Assembly (NCBI RefSeq): GCF_963678635.1
Contig: NC_087064.1
Span: 47,909,346-47,973,345 of the forward strand
Source of the DNA: Symsagittifera roscoffensis
Taxonomy: Eukaryota; Xenacoelomorpha; Acoela; Convolutidae
DNA length: 64,000 nt
Direction of reading: 5' to 3'
In this document: piece by piece, positions 42,733 through 52,240 of the stretch
How positions within the stretch are numbered: the first letter of the stretch is position 1
How the letters are laid out: every line of letters begins with the position of its first letter
The notes under the pieces: generated by a model
The model's database searches: none
The model's input: only the letters and a program-made list of their open reading frames with translations
What the model was told of the DNA's origin: nothing
Made by a program: the position numbers and the translations under genes

Positions 42733-43100
42733 TGTTATACCCTCAACCGTTGGGTGAGGTATACACTGTGTAATCTATGTAGTCAAAGTCAATGCTTGAT
42801 CGCTAACTGAGAATAGAATACGAAGAGATAGAGAACAACTTAAATTCAGTTACGAAAATTAAGTCTGATTCGAATCTGACCTCGAAATCATGAGAGAGAC
42901 AGAGACTCATAAATAACTATTGAATATGGTGTTAGGTTTAATAGGTACTTAATTTAGATCAGACTTCTATATAGTTCAGTTTACATAAGTATATATGGTT
43001 AGCACTCAAGATGGATATACTGTCTTAGGTAGACATAGTTCTAATATATCCGAATGGATATCAGTTCATATCGGTACCTACTGTATCCGTATGGATAACA
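42733..43100 (-). mobile_element. 3' LTR of Ty3/gypsy-type element
   Basis: 368 bp. On the minus strand it starts TGTTATCCATACGG and ends GGTATAACA (TG...CA). By base-by-base comparison I saw no difference from the LTR at 49922-50289. Near its start it has a short palindrome, TATCC-ATAC-GGATA. Confidence 0.93.
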
Positions 43101-43114
43101 TTCCCCTTTTTCTT
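43101..43114 (-). promoter_or_regulatory. Polypurine tract (plus-strand primer)
   Basis: The minus strand reads AAGAAAAAGGGGAA directly before the 3' LTR. This all-purine run is the expected RNase H-resistant primer. Confidence 0.88.
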
Positions 43115-43130
43115 ATATGAAGAATACATC

Positions 43131-46100
43131 TCATATATTCTTTATATCGTCCGCAGCGTCTTTTTGTGATTTGGGGTCGTCTTCATTCCACGGTACTTGA
43201 GATATCTGTTGAGAGTTTCGTTCCGATGATGTCTGTGGAGTGCCTGGCTTGTTATAGTTGTCCTGTTTACTTGGGCGTTTAGATCGTTCTTGTATCTCGT
43301 ATTCCCGTTGAAAGGTCATTGAATTTTTGGGCGGAGAGATGGACTGCAGAATTTTCATTGCATCATTGAAGTTTTCGATGAAGGATTTGTCCGGTGAGCA
43401 TGTCGTTTCGTTAGGTCTGTCAATGACGTAACGTGAGCTTATCGGTCGTTGTTGTGGGTCATTTAGGCCAATTGACGTAGATGACGTATCTAATTCTGCT
43501 CTTGGACTACTCCGTGGGGACGGCGTATGTGTGGATAACTGGGTCGGTGTTTTCACTGTATTGGTAGGCTCGTACTCCGCTTCGAGTGGGCCGCCTGTTC
43601 CCTCGCCGGATGCTGTAACTCTCAGCTGCTCGGGTGTTTTCTCAGAGGATTGGCTTGATGCTTTGTCCCTTGAATCAATTTCTATGCACTCTATATCAGT
43701 TGAGGATTCGTGAACAGTGACAATTTGGCCAGTTGGTTCTCTTTTATCCTGTTGCACCGTTATGAGACATACCTCAGTGTCGGAATTACTTCCGGCAATT
43801 TTGTTGATCGGGATTGCATTTCCGAATTTTAGGGCCAGGGCGCTTGTTTTAGTTCTTGTGGATCGACGGCATGGAATTGTATCCTTTGATTTGGTACTCT
43901 CATTTGTGTCTTGGGGTGGCGTATTTTTTCGATCTAGTTTTTTGGCTGGTGGCATGTGTGTTGCTGGTCTCAAGTCTTGAATGATTGAGTCGTCGGATGA
44001 GATGGAGATTGATGTATCGCAAGCAAATTCGACGGTCTTGTTTTCCTCCTTGCGCGTTTTATTTGGACTACCTTGTCCTTTTCGGCTCGGTGATTTTAAG
44101 TTGCTAGTTATCGCTGTCTGGATTTTCCTCGTGGGGGCTTTTGAGGTTGTGGGGTTCGTTCTGTGAATCCGATCATGTCCTAATTTCCTTCTGTTGGTCG
44201 TTTGTCGAATAAGTTCTTCGACATTTTTGGGCGGTTTTCGTTTTGGGCTTGTTGGCGTTGAGGTGTTACCCGCCGGGTTTCCTTGTTGTATTTTCTTCTT
44301 CGGGTTTTTCGAGCCAGTTGGTTCACACTGTTTGGGTTCTGTGTCTAAAATACGGGATTTTGCTCTTGGTAAGTGCTTATACGCTACGAAATCCTTTAAT
44401 TGTGCCGGTCGACACTTTCCATACACCCGTGGATCAGGTACAAAAGCTAGACCGTCGTGTCTTATGACCCTTGGTTGCTTTCCGTCTTCCCGAACCCATG
44501 CAGTGTGTGGGGAATAATTAATTATTGACCCGTTTTCGATGATTTTGAATTGTGGCCCAAACACCCCAGGATTTTTTGTTTTGCGTGCTATTGTGCCCGA
44601 TTTTCGCGCTACCTGTTCAATGCGTTTTCCTAACACCGGATCTATGGTGTTTTGGGGTCCTTTAAACCGATCTTTTAGGAACACCAAGGGAGCTCTTTCG
44701 ATTCTTTGTTTCTCTTGTTGTGTAAGCCACCGAATTGGTTTTCGTGTTCTAATATTTGCTATGTTCATTTTGGGGTTTTCGGCGAGAAACGACCGTTTAA
44801 CCTTTTGTAAATCATAGGGTATATTATTAAGTGGAAGGTGCGCACCTATTGGGAATTTACGTAGCAGGGCCTGGTCGAACAGTTCATCGTTGTCTGTGTC
44901 CGACAGTAAGGGTTGTTTCCGTTGCGTTTGTTTCGTTTGCTCTTTCGTTGTCTCAGGGATGGCCCGTTTAGGGATTGTGTGTCCTGGGGTACTGGTTCCT
45001 ACCACCTGTGACGATGGTCCTGCTGGTTCGTAAGAGGGTTCAGGAAGATATGTCTGTTTGTACACAACACTGAGCTCATCCTCGCTATTGAGATCCCTAT
45101 TCCAGATGGCCTCAGGCGTGAGGGCGGATTTTGTAAGCATCTTCTCATCTAGGCACGAAAGTTTTGTATTTTCCCATGATAGATTAGAAATTTTAGGTGT
45201 AGTGCAAATATTAGTTAATGGTGTGTTTGGTTTACGCCCATAGTGCGCCTCAAACGGTGTAATTTTTGTTGTGGCGTGTGGGGTAATGCGCAGTGTTTTG
45301 ATTAATTCCGCCACGTCTGACGCTAGTTTGTATGGTGTGTTATTCTTATCTATCTTCATTATAGAGAGACGAGTTTTCAGAGTTCTAATTAGTCTTTCCA
45401 CCATGCCCATGGAGCGATGGTCATCCACTGGGGCAAATATTAATTTAATGTTATTGCTTTTGCAGTAGATCATAAATTTCTTAGCCCGAAACCCTTGAGC
45501 TTGGTCGCACCGGATATTTCTTGGTACCCCTTGGTTGACCAAATGTGTTTGCATAAATCTTATGATTGTGTCTGCTTTGTTATTTGCTACTACTTTTGCG
45601 TATGGGAATCGCGAGAACCTATCTACCCCGACCAGAATGTACACGTTTTTATCGTTCTCATCCGGTAGCGGTCCAGCAAAATCCAGCTGGATTTCCTCGT
45701 TCGGTTCTACTACGGCGTCAAGACTAGTATAGTGTTTTTTCCCGGAGATCACCCGAAGGTTCTTACCTTTGGTGCGGCACTCCTTGCAATTCTGTGCTGC
45801 CGTCACTATGTCCCGGTGGAGGTATGGATACCAAATATGTTTGGCAGCTTCTAACATACTGCCTTGTCCTGGGTGGGTTAAGTGAATTGAGTCCAATACA
45901 ATCTGTCTAAGTTGTTTCGGGATTACTACTCTGTCGTCATAGAGTAGCACATTGTCTCGGACTGACAAACGGTCGCGCACGTTATAAAAATAAGGGCCGT
46001 AACAGGCCTTTATTTGTTCCCACTTTTGGTTTCTGATCATGTTGATCAGAGGCTGGAGGTTTCTGTCGCGTTTTGTGGCGGCCGCAATGAAATCCACGTC

Positions 46101-49100
46101 CAGTGCCTTTCTGAGATTCTTTCGGAAGAGGGGCACATCTTCGTCCTCCATTGAGATTGCTTGACACTCCGTTTGTTCCTCTGGGTCCGTTTGGCATAGC
46201 TGATCTGATTTCCTGACGAATGTGAAGCTATCTTTTGAGGGAATTACTTGATGACGAACATCGCTAAAGGACAGTGTGGATTGGCCTGGTTTTACGGGCA
46301 TTTCAGCGAATGACGTATGTTTAGCAGGTGGAAACGATAAAGTAGTCTGTTGGCCGCTGTGGCATTTCCTCATGATTCTTTTGAAAGGGGGTAATGACAT
46401 TCCTGTCTGCAATTGGCGGCTCATGTTGTTAGCGGCTGGGTTAATATATGTTGAATTAAAATACACTTGTTGTTGTTGATGACTACTTGTATTTTCTTCT
46501 TTACGTAATTGATTTGTTGAAGGCTGGTGGCAAATGTTTGAATTATCCGGACTATAGTTTGAAATGTTTCGATTTGATTGAGAGAAATTTGAAAATTTTG
46601 ATCGTGACGGAGAGTGACTGTTTGAGAGAGAATGATCATTAACAGTGAAATGTGTTTCTTTTGTGTGCGAAAGCGAACGATTAAAGTTTTCGTTCCGGTC
46701 GAGCTGTAATGTGCTTAGAAATCCGTATGGATTTTCAATCATTTCGATATTAGCTATAGTGCTGTCTTGAAATTCCAGGCAAGAAATGAAATCGTCTATT
46801 AGTGCGACAACAAAATGTTCATCCCAATATGCGGGAGGTTGTGGTTTTCCTACCGGATGGCGCGAAATATAGTCTATTAAGCCCATTTTACTGCCGGAAA
46901 GGTGTTTGATGTCAAAATCGAATGGAATAAGACGGTCAATCCATCTGGTTAGGCGACTTTGATAAGTTTTATTACTTTTATTGCTATTTAGGGCACTAAC
47001 CAAAGCTTGATGATCAGTAATTAGTGTAAAGCGGCGGCCATACAGATAATATTTAAAATGATCAATAGCCCATACCGCAGCTAGGAGTTCCAATTCATTT
47101 ACTGAATATTTATTTTCACATGCATTTAGGAATCTGGACGCGTACGCCACCGTACCCCATCCGTCTGGAGTTTCCTGTTCGAGAGCAGCTCCTATACCCT
47201 CGCGGCTGGCGTCACAGACTATCCGTGTTTCTCGGTTGCTCACAAAGTGACGATTTTCTGTGATGTTTCGCACCGCTGTCAGGATTGTCTGAAATGCCTT
47301 TTCATGTTCTTGGTTCCAAACATAGTGAAATTTAGAAGAAGATGATAAGAGCGGCCTTAATGGTGTGCACAATTGTGCCAGGTTGGGTATGAATTTATTT
47401 AGATGATGAATCGAACCCATAAAACTTTGTTTGAAGGTTTTAGGGTGTTGTAGATTAGTGATAGCTTCGGTTTTCTTGTGCATTGGTATTGTCCCGTATT
47501 CATTTATTATGAATCCCAGCCATTCGACCTCTTTACAGCCGAATTTGCATTTGTTTAAAGAAATCGCCATATTTTCCTGATCCAGTTTATCTAATACTTT
47601 TTTCAGTTTTTCCATGTGTTGTTCTTTTGTTCCGTGAGATATAATTAATATATCATCTAGAAATGCGAAAGTATCTTTTTCGTTGTTTAACGTTAGGTCA
47701 ATGGCTTTCTGGAATTCTGCGGGCATGTCCGTGAGCCCGTAAAATCCTGTTTGGAACTGATAGGTTCCCGTCGCTTGTCCACCGATTATACTAAAGTTAC
47801 ACTGCGTTTTAGTTTTTTCATCTAATTTTAATTGGCTATATGCATATCGGAGATCGATGGTAGAAAAATATGTTGTGCCTGGTTTGCCATTTCCCTCCTG
47901 AGCTGATTGTGCCACATTGTCGAGCAGAACGTCGATGTTAGGCATCTGATACTTATTTTTATGTATCGCTTTGTTGATTTGTTTTGAGTCCATGGCTAAC
48001 TTGATTGACTGATCTTTCTTTACCGTGATAACGATTGGACTAATAAATTGTTTGTCGCTACAACTGTCGAGCTTCACGATATGGCCTTGGTCAATTAAAG
48101 ATTTAAGTTCTTGTTCAACTTTTTCCTGAATATGAATCGGGATTCGGCGGCCCTTTTGTTGAAGTGCCTTGAAGTCATGTAAAAATTTCGTATGAACTTC
48201 ATGGTTTTTAGATCGGCCGATACGAGTGCACAACCCTGGGTATGTTGTTTTAACCCAGTTTGTGATGGCCGTGTCTGATTGTTCTGGATCTGTAATGTAA
48301 TTGATTGACTTACCAGTTGGTTTTTCCTGTTGAAGGTGAATGCCTAGTTGCGGGAGCAAATTGCGACCCAGGATGTTTGCTCGTTTATCATCAACCACCA
48401 CGAATGGTGCTGTGTTGATTGTCCACCCTCCTGATTCTATAGGGGCAATCAGCCTGCCGAACGCAGGGATTTTGTAACCGTTGTAGCTGACCATTCTATT
48501 TGCCTCGTCATTTTGGTTGAGCTGAATCCGTCGAGTTCGTGGCACCGTATTTTCTAATATGACCGCTGTTTTGTTATTTACAAACGATGTTGGGGATCCT
48601 GTGTCGGCAATGAAGGTAATGCTGTTCGTCCCAATTTTAACTCGAATAAGGTGTCCTATTAAGTCGTTTGTTGTTAAGTTTCCTGCCGTTTCTTCTTCAT
48701 AGTGTACCGCATTCACGCTGTTGTCATCTGGATTTATGAATTCCCATCCCGGGACGACATCCCCTGCCTGGAGATAGTCGACATACGCTGCTATGTCGGT
48801 GTCCTGGACATTCGCTTCGAGATTTGCTTCTTCGCTGATAGCATTAACATTGGAAGAGTTGCAGAGTCGTGCGTAGTGTCCTCTTTTTGTGCACTTATTG
48901 CAAATCTTGTCTTTTGCTGGACATTGTTGGAGGTGACCGGGTCCGAACGGATTACCGCACTTAAAACAAGATTGCTTTCTGTCTCTGTTTTGTCGTTGCG
49001 AGCTTCCCCGCTGTGTTTGTCCTCGACCGCTATTGTTTCCTCTTCTGTTATTACGGTACGGGTCCCCTCCTCTTCTTTGAATGAACCCAACTGGTTCTGT

Positions 49101-49868
49101 TTTTATACCCGTTTGTTGAAAAGGATTAGTCGTGGAACCCTGCTTGCGGATTTGGATTTGATTTTCCAACCCTTTTTCTCTGCGTATGGCGTATTCAAAC
49201 GCTTGCTCTGGGGATTTGGTCTCGGCAAGTAGATCTTTTTGTACTTCATCATTTGTCATATTCGCTGTGAATAAATCTCGAATAATCTCTGTTTCTAATG
49301 TGTTATTGTTGCAATTGGGACATTTGAAGTTTCCTTTTATGACCAATTCAGTGAGCCCGCAGTGGAACTGTTCCAGCGTTTCTGTTTTATTCTGCTTTCT
49401 TGTGAAGGCCTCGTATCTATCAAATGTAACATTACGGTCTTTAATGAAAAGGTGTTCCAATCGATTCCAGAATGCTCTTGTTGATATTTCTTGTATCTTT
49501 ATGTCGGGATAGTGTTGGTTTAGGCGTCTTTGACCTTCGTTTCCAAGACTTAGGTAAATGTAGCTTCTGACTTTTATGTCGGCTTCCTCCCATGGTATTC
49601 CATCCACGGTGGGTCCCAAGTTGTCCAGTTGTGCACATTGGTTGTCCCATTGTATCTTTTTTTCTTGGTTACGAATGTTCCTGTCCCTGGTTTGTGCTTG
49701 AGTTTCCCCTTCTATCAGGAGTTCATAACCGGGTTCTTGCGGTTTTCTCACTGCAGGTGGATCTCGTAATAACTTTTGCAGGTTTATGCCATCTTTTGCG
49801 ACAATTCCTAAGTAGAGTTGCTGGTTCCACTTCTCCCACTCTGTTGGCGGTTCCGCCGAGGCTTTTTG
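43131..49868 (-). CDS. gag-pol: gag-pol polyprotein of Ty3/gypsy-type retrotransposon, single open frame
   Basis: Open for ~2245 codons from a TGA at 49869-49871 to the stop at 43131. Residues below are counted from the GTG at 49751. A gag core (about 30-200) is followed by two zinc knuckles (CFKC...C at 262-277; CNKCTKRGHYARLC at 284-297). Protease IADTGSPTSF is at ~381, RT with FLDDIL at 697-702, RNase H (DASREGIGAALEQ; TDHQALV) at ~847-915. The integrase has H-x2-H...C-x2-C (1290-1325) and D1357, D1416, E1452 with 35-residue spacing, so its catalytic set is complete. After it come ~700 residues, basic and Ser/Pro/Thr-rich, with no membrane segment or known domain. No ATG occurs in the first ~160 codons. 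Confidence 0.95.
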   Translation of the reverse strand, partial: QKASAEPPTEWEKWNQQLYLGIVAKDGINLQKLLRDPPAVRKPQEPGYELLIEGETQAQTRDRNIRNQEKKIQWDNQCAQLDNLGPTVDGIPWEEADIKVRSYIYLSLGNEGQRRLNQHYPDIKIQEISTRAFWNRLEHLFIKDRNVTFDRYEAFTRKQNKTETLEQFHCGLTELVIKGNFKCPNCNNNTLETEIIRDLFTANMTNDEVQKDLLAETKSPEQAFEYAIRREKGLENQIQIRKQGSTTNPFQQTGIKTEPVGFIQRRGGDPYRNNRRGNNSGRGQTQRGSSQRQNRDRKQSCFKCGNPFGPGHLQQCPAKDKICNKCTKRGHYARLCNSSNVNAISEEANLEANVQDTDIAAYVDYLQAGDVVPGWEFINPDDNSVNAVHYEEETAGNLTTNDLIGHLIRVKIGTNSITFIADTGSPTSFVNNKTAVILENTVPRTRRIQLNQNDEANRMVSYNGYKIPAFGRLIAPIESGGWTINTAPFVVVDDKRANILGRNLLPQLGIHLQQEKPTGKSINYITDPEQSDTAITNWVKTTYPGLCTRIGRSKNHEVHTKFLHDFKALQQKGRRIPIHIQEKVEQELKSLIDQGHIVKLDSCSDKQFISPIVITVKKDQSIKLAMDSKQINKAIHKNKYQMPNIDVLLDNVAQSAQEGNGKPGTTYFSTIDLRYAYSQLKLDEKTKTQCNFSIIGGQATGTYQFQTGFYGLTDMPAEFQKAIDLTLNNEKDTFAFLDDILIISHGTKEQHMEKLKKVLDKLDQENMAISLNKCKFGCKEVEWLGFIINEYGTIPMHKKTEAITNLQHPKTFKQSFMGSIHHLNKFIPNLAQLCTPLRPLLSSSSKFHYVWNQEHEKAFQTILTAVRNITENRHFVSNRETRIVCDASREGIGAALEQETPDGWGTVAYASRFLNACENKYSVNELELLAAVWAIDHFKYYLYGRRFTLITDHQALVSALNSNKSNKTYQSRLTRWIDRLIPFDFDIKHLSGSKMGLIDYISRHPVGKPQPPAYWDEHFVVALIDDFISCLEFQDSTIANIEMIENPYGFLSTLQLDRNENFNRSLSHTKETHFTVNDHSLSNSHSPSRSKFSNFSQSNRNISNYSPDNSNICHQPSTNQLRKEENTSSHQQQQVYFNSTYINPAANNMSRQLQTGMSLPPFKRIMRKCHSGQQTTLSFPPAKHTSFAEMPVKPGQSTLSFSDVRHQVIPSKDSFTFVRKSDQLCQTDPEEQTECQAISMEDEDVPLFRKNLRKALDVDFIAAATKRDRNLQPLINMIRNQKWEQIKACYGPYFYNVRDRLSVRDNVLLYDDRVVIPKQLRQIVLDSIHLTHPGQGSMLEAAKHIWYPYLHRDIVTAAQNCKECRTKGKNLRVISGKKHYTSLDAVVEPNEEIQLDFAGPLPDENDKNVYILVGVDRFSRFPYAKVVANNKADTIIRFMQTHLVNQGVPRNIRCDQAQGFRAKKFMIYCKSNNIKLIFAPVDDHRSMGMVERLIRTLKTRLSIMKIDKNNTPYKLASDVAELIKTLRITPHATTKITPFEAHYGRKPNTPLTNICTTPKISNLSWENTKLSCLDEKMLTKSALTPEAIWNRDLNSEDELSVVYKQTYLPEPSYEPAGPSSQVVGTSTPGHTIPKRAIPETTKEQTKQTQRKQPLLSDTDNDELFDQALLRKFPIGAHLPLNNIPYDLQKVKRSFLAENPKMNIANIRTRKPIRWLTQQEKQRIERAPLVFLKDRFKGPQNTIDPVLGKRIEQVARKSGTIARKTKNPGVFGPQFKIIENGSIINYSPHTAWVREDGKQPRVIRHDGLAFVPDPRVYGKCRPAQLKDFVAYKHLPRAKSRILDTEPKQCEPTGSKNPKKKIQQGNPAGNTSTPTSPKRKPPKNVEELIRQTTNRRKLGHDRIHRTNPTTSKAPTRKIQTAITSNLKSPSRKGQGSPNKTRKEENKTVEFACDTSISISSDDSIIQDLRPATHMPPAKKLDRKNTPPQDTNESTKSKDTIPCRRSTRTKTSALALKFGNAIPINKIAGSNSDTEVCLITVQQDKREPTGQIVTVHESSTDIECIEIDSRDKASSQSSEKTPEQLRVTASGEGTGGPLEAEYEPTNTVKTPTQLSTHTPSPRSSPRAELDTSSTSIGLNDPQQRPISSRYVIDRPNETTCSPDKSFIENFNDAMKILQSISPPKNSMTFQREYEIQERSKRPSKQDNYNKPGTPQTSSERNSQQISQVPWNEDDPKSQKDAADDIKNI

Positions 49869-49904
49869 TCAGAATGGGGCAATGCCGAGTGGGTTTTTTG
49901 TTGT

Positions 49905-49921
49905 AAGTGCTGGCTGCGCCA
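49905..49921 (-). promoter_or_regulatory. Primer-binding site for reverse transcription
   Basis: The minus strand reads TGGCGCAGCCAGCACTT immediately after the 5' LTR. It begins TGG, as expected for pairing to a tRNA 3' CCA end. I could not assign the tRNA. Confidence 0.7.
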
Positions 49922-50289
49922 TGTTATACCCTCAACCGTTGGGTGAGGTATACACTGTGTAATCTATGTAGTCAAAGTCAATGCTTGATCGCTAACTGAG
50001 AATAGAATACGAAGAGATAGAGAACAACTTAAATTCAGTTACGAAAATTAAGTCTGATTCGAATCTGACCTCGAAATCATGAGAGAGACAGAGACTCATA
50101 AATAACTATTGAATATGGTGTTAGGTTTAATAGGTACTTAATTTAGATCAGACTTCTATATAGTTCAGTTTACATAAGTATATATGGTTAGCACTCAAGA
50201 TGGATATACTGTCTTAGGTAGACATAGTTCTAATATATCCGAATGGATATCAGTTCATATCGGTACCTACTGTATCCGTATGGATAACA
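49922..50289 (-). mobile_element. 5' LTR of Ty3/gypsy-type element
   Basis: 368 bp, apparently identical to 42733-43100. It would contain the promoter for the minus-strand transcript. Identical LTRs mean a very recent insertion. Confidence 0.93.
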
Positions 50290-50294
50290 GCCGC
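50290..50294. other. Target-site duplication, right copy (GCCGC)
   Basis: Matches 42728-42732. Confidence 0.9.
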
Positions 50295-50421
50295 CTCAAC
50301 TTAGCCGGATTTCTTTTTCTCAAAAAATTTTTCTGGAAATATGTGAAGTATGTTTCAAACATTTTTTTTTCGTTTTTGACAGGTTAGAGAAAGAAGTCGA
50401 TAAAATGTTTGAAGTTCAGAC

Positions 50422-50637
50422 CTTTGCTCATGTGTTCGGCATCATTTGCTTTGATTCCAGAGCTCTCTGCTACAGTCAAGTTGGCGAACATTTTGTTTAA
50501 GTCGACGAAAGAGTCCGTGTTGGCAAATTCAATAGTGTGCATTCGACTGTCGCCTGTGGGACCTCTGAAGGAGCATTTAAAGTCTTTTGGCTTGAAGTTG
50601 AGGCGCTGGATTAATTTGTTTTTGACACTCTGGATTT
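50422..50637 (-). CDS. Exon of an unrecognised gene (upstream side of the retrotransposon)
   Basis: A 216-nt exon follows TTTGTTCAG (acceptor at 50638) and ends at AAAG|GTCTGA (50421), phase 1 on both sides, so it is frame-compatible with 42344-42562. It encodes QSVKNKLIQRLNFKPKDF, then CSFRGPTGDSRMHTIEFANT and DSFVDLNKMFANLTVAES. If the weak donor is not used, the frame meets a TAA 14 codons further on. Composition is clearly coding-like. I do not recognise the protein. Confidence 0.6.
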
Positions 50638-50696
50638 CTGAACAAATTTTAAAATGAAGAAACTTCTACTTTAAAGAGCTAGATACCATTAGAATC

Positions 50697-50775
50697 ATGG
50701 GCGGATTTAGGGGGATGCCCTCCCCCTCAGGAATTCGACTCACTGCCGATCTAAAGGGTCCCTCCTTTGGTATTA
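50697..50775. repeat. Short hAT-like repeat, copy 3 (fragment)
   Basis: ATGGGCGGATTTAGGGGGATGCCCTCCCCC resembles the ends at 35410 and 42330. It includes GATCTAAAGGGTCCCTCCTTTGG. Confidence 0.5.
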
Positions 50776-51099
50776 TTATAGGACAACCAATTTTGACTGA
50801 CTTTTGCACAATTCTGCAATTGCATCGGTCAAAACTTTTCAAAAACTTCTTAAAAATGCATCTATTTTTTTTAGGTTTTTTGTTTTCTGTCATTCCGTGA
50901 GTACTCAGTGTTTTAGAACTAAAATATCAATTGTCGTCAAATTTTCCAAAAAGCCATAAACATCTACATGTGGCGTAGGAAAAATATGCTAATTTCGGGT
51001 AATTTAAATAGTGTCTTGAAAATTCGCAACTTATTCTGTGTTTCTAATAATTTTATTTTTGTTCAAGTCCTCCCTTTTTAGAGAAAATTTATTGACATA
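50776..51099. other. Intergenic, nothing recognised
   Basis: AT-rich sequence with no open frame of note on either strand. Confidence 0.5.
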
Positions 51100-51425
51100 A
51101 GTTATTGACCCGAAAATTTGGGTTGCGGCCAAAATGAGGGAAATTTGTTGACCCGAAAATTTAGGTTGCGGCCAAAATGAGAGAGATTTATTTAATCGAT
51201 AATTTAGGCTTCGGCCAAATTGAAGGAATTTTATTGACCCGAAAATTCAGGTTGCGGCTAAAATGAGAGAGATCTATTGAACCGATAATTTAGGTTTCGG
51301 CAAAAATGAGGGAAAACTACTGCTCCAAAAGTTCAGATTGCCGCCAAAATGAGGGAAATTTATAGACCTGAAATTTCAGATAGCGGCCAAAATGAGGAAA
51401 AATTTTTGACCCGAAACTTCTGGTT
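51100..51425. repeat. 43-bp minisatellite, ~7 copies
   Basis: Units of the type TTGACCCGAAAATTTAGG, TTGCGGCCAAAATGAGGGAA. An alternating sub-type has AATCGATAATTTAGG in place of GACCCGAAAATT. A stray half-unit lies at ~51585-51610. Confidence 0.88.
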
Positions 51426-51825
51426 ATTCATGATGTGAATTATCTTTCACATGCATTACTTGATAAAACGCAAATTTCCAGTTCGGAATTAATAAGTTAT
51501 CGGAGTGTGATCATAATTTTGATGATGTATAAACCAACTGAAAGATGACAATTTAAGATTTGAGAACCAAGTGTCCTAAATACAGGTTGCTGCCAAAATG
51601 AGGGAAATTTTTTGAATATTTTTGAATATTCTTTCGAATAACATTTTTTGACTAACGTGACTAAAAGAGCGGTGTGATAATTTGATGCTGAAATTTTAGT
51701 TCGCATTATTTACGCGTAGCGAAAAATTCAGCACCACACAATCTCCCAAATTCAATTGATGCAAGCTAACCGGTCATTATTGATTCCATATTTTTATGTT
51801 ACTCAATTACTCAATTTTGTTCTGA
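51426..51825. other. Intergenic, nothing recognised
   Basis: No gene. The 69-codon minus ORF (51497-51706) lacks support. Confidence 0.45.
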
Positions 51826-51827
51826 TC

Positions 51828-52240
51828 CATCTCCCCCTCCCCCCACCCACGTGAACCAACACAACCCAATCCCCCTTCCACAACTGATACAACACAACCC
51901 CCCACACCACCTGAGCCAAGCCCCTCCCCCCACCTGAACCAATCCCACTCGCCAGAACCGCCCCCTCCAGCTGAAACAACACCCCCATCCCCCACTTGAA
52001 CCAATACACCCCCAATTCCCCTACCCAACCCGTTCCCACCTGGTCCATTTAGGTGGAGGGGGTTGTATTAGGTGGGGTGGAGTTAATTCCGGTGAGATCG
52101 GTGGCTGGTTCAAATTGGGGCGGGGGGTTTGGTTGGTTCAGGTGAGGGGGATTGGTACAATTGAGGGTGGCGGGTTAACTCTGCTCTGGTGGGCGGAGTG
52201 GCTCTGGCGTGGGGATTGGTTCAGGTCGAGGGGTTCACCC
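51828..52240. repeat. C-rich block meeting a G-rich block (strand switch at ~52048)
   Basis: 51828-52046 is built of CCCCC, CCACCTGAACCAA-like units; from 52050 the strand bias flips to GGTGGAGGGGG, GGTTCAGGTGAGGGG units. Glycine-rich ORFs on the minus strand are translations of the repeat. The sequence is related to the G-rich arrays at 36.9 and 39.4 kb. Confidence 0.8.

Larger units (their letters stand above)
42733..50289 (-). mobile_element. Complete Ty3/gypsy-type LTR retrotransposon (7557 bp)
   Basis: LTR, primer-binding site, single gag-pol frame, polypurine tract, LTR, and a 5-bp GCCGC duplication outside. The domain order (PR-RT-RH-IN) places it in Ty3/gypsy (Metaviridae-like). There is no envelope-like ORF. 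All parts needed for movement seem present except an obvious start codon. Confidence 0.95.

Noticed and set aside
43531-49512. Many plus-strand ORFs opposite the gag-pol frame
   Set aside because: They are shadows of the 2.2-thousand-codon coding frame and contain no domain.
51803-52048. Glycine/Val-rich minus-strand ORFs
   Set aside because: Direct translations of the C/G-rich simple repeat.
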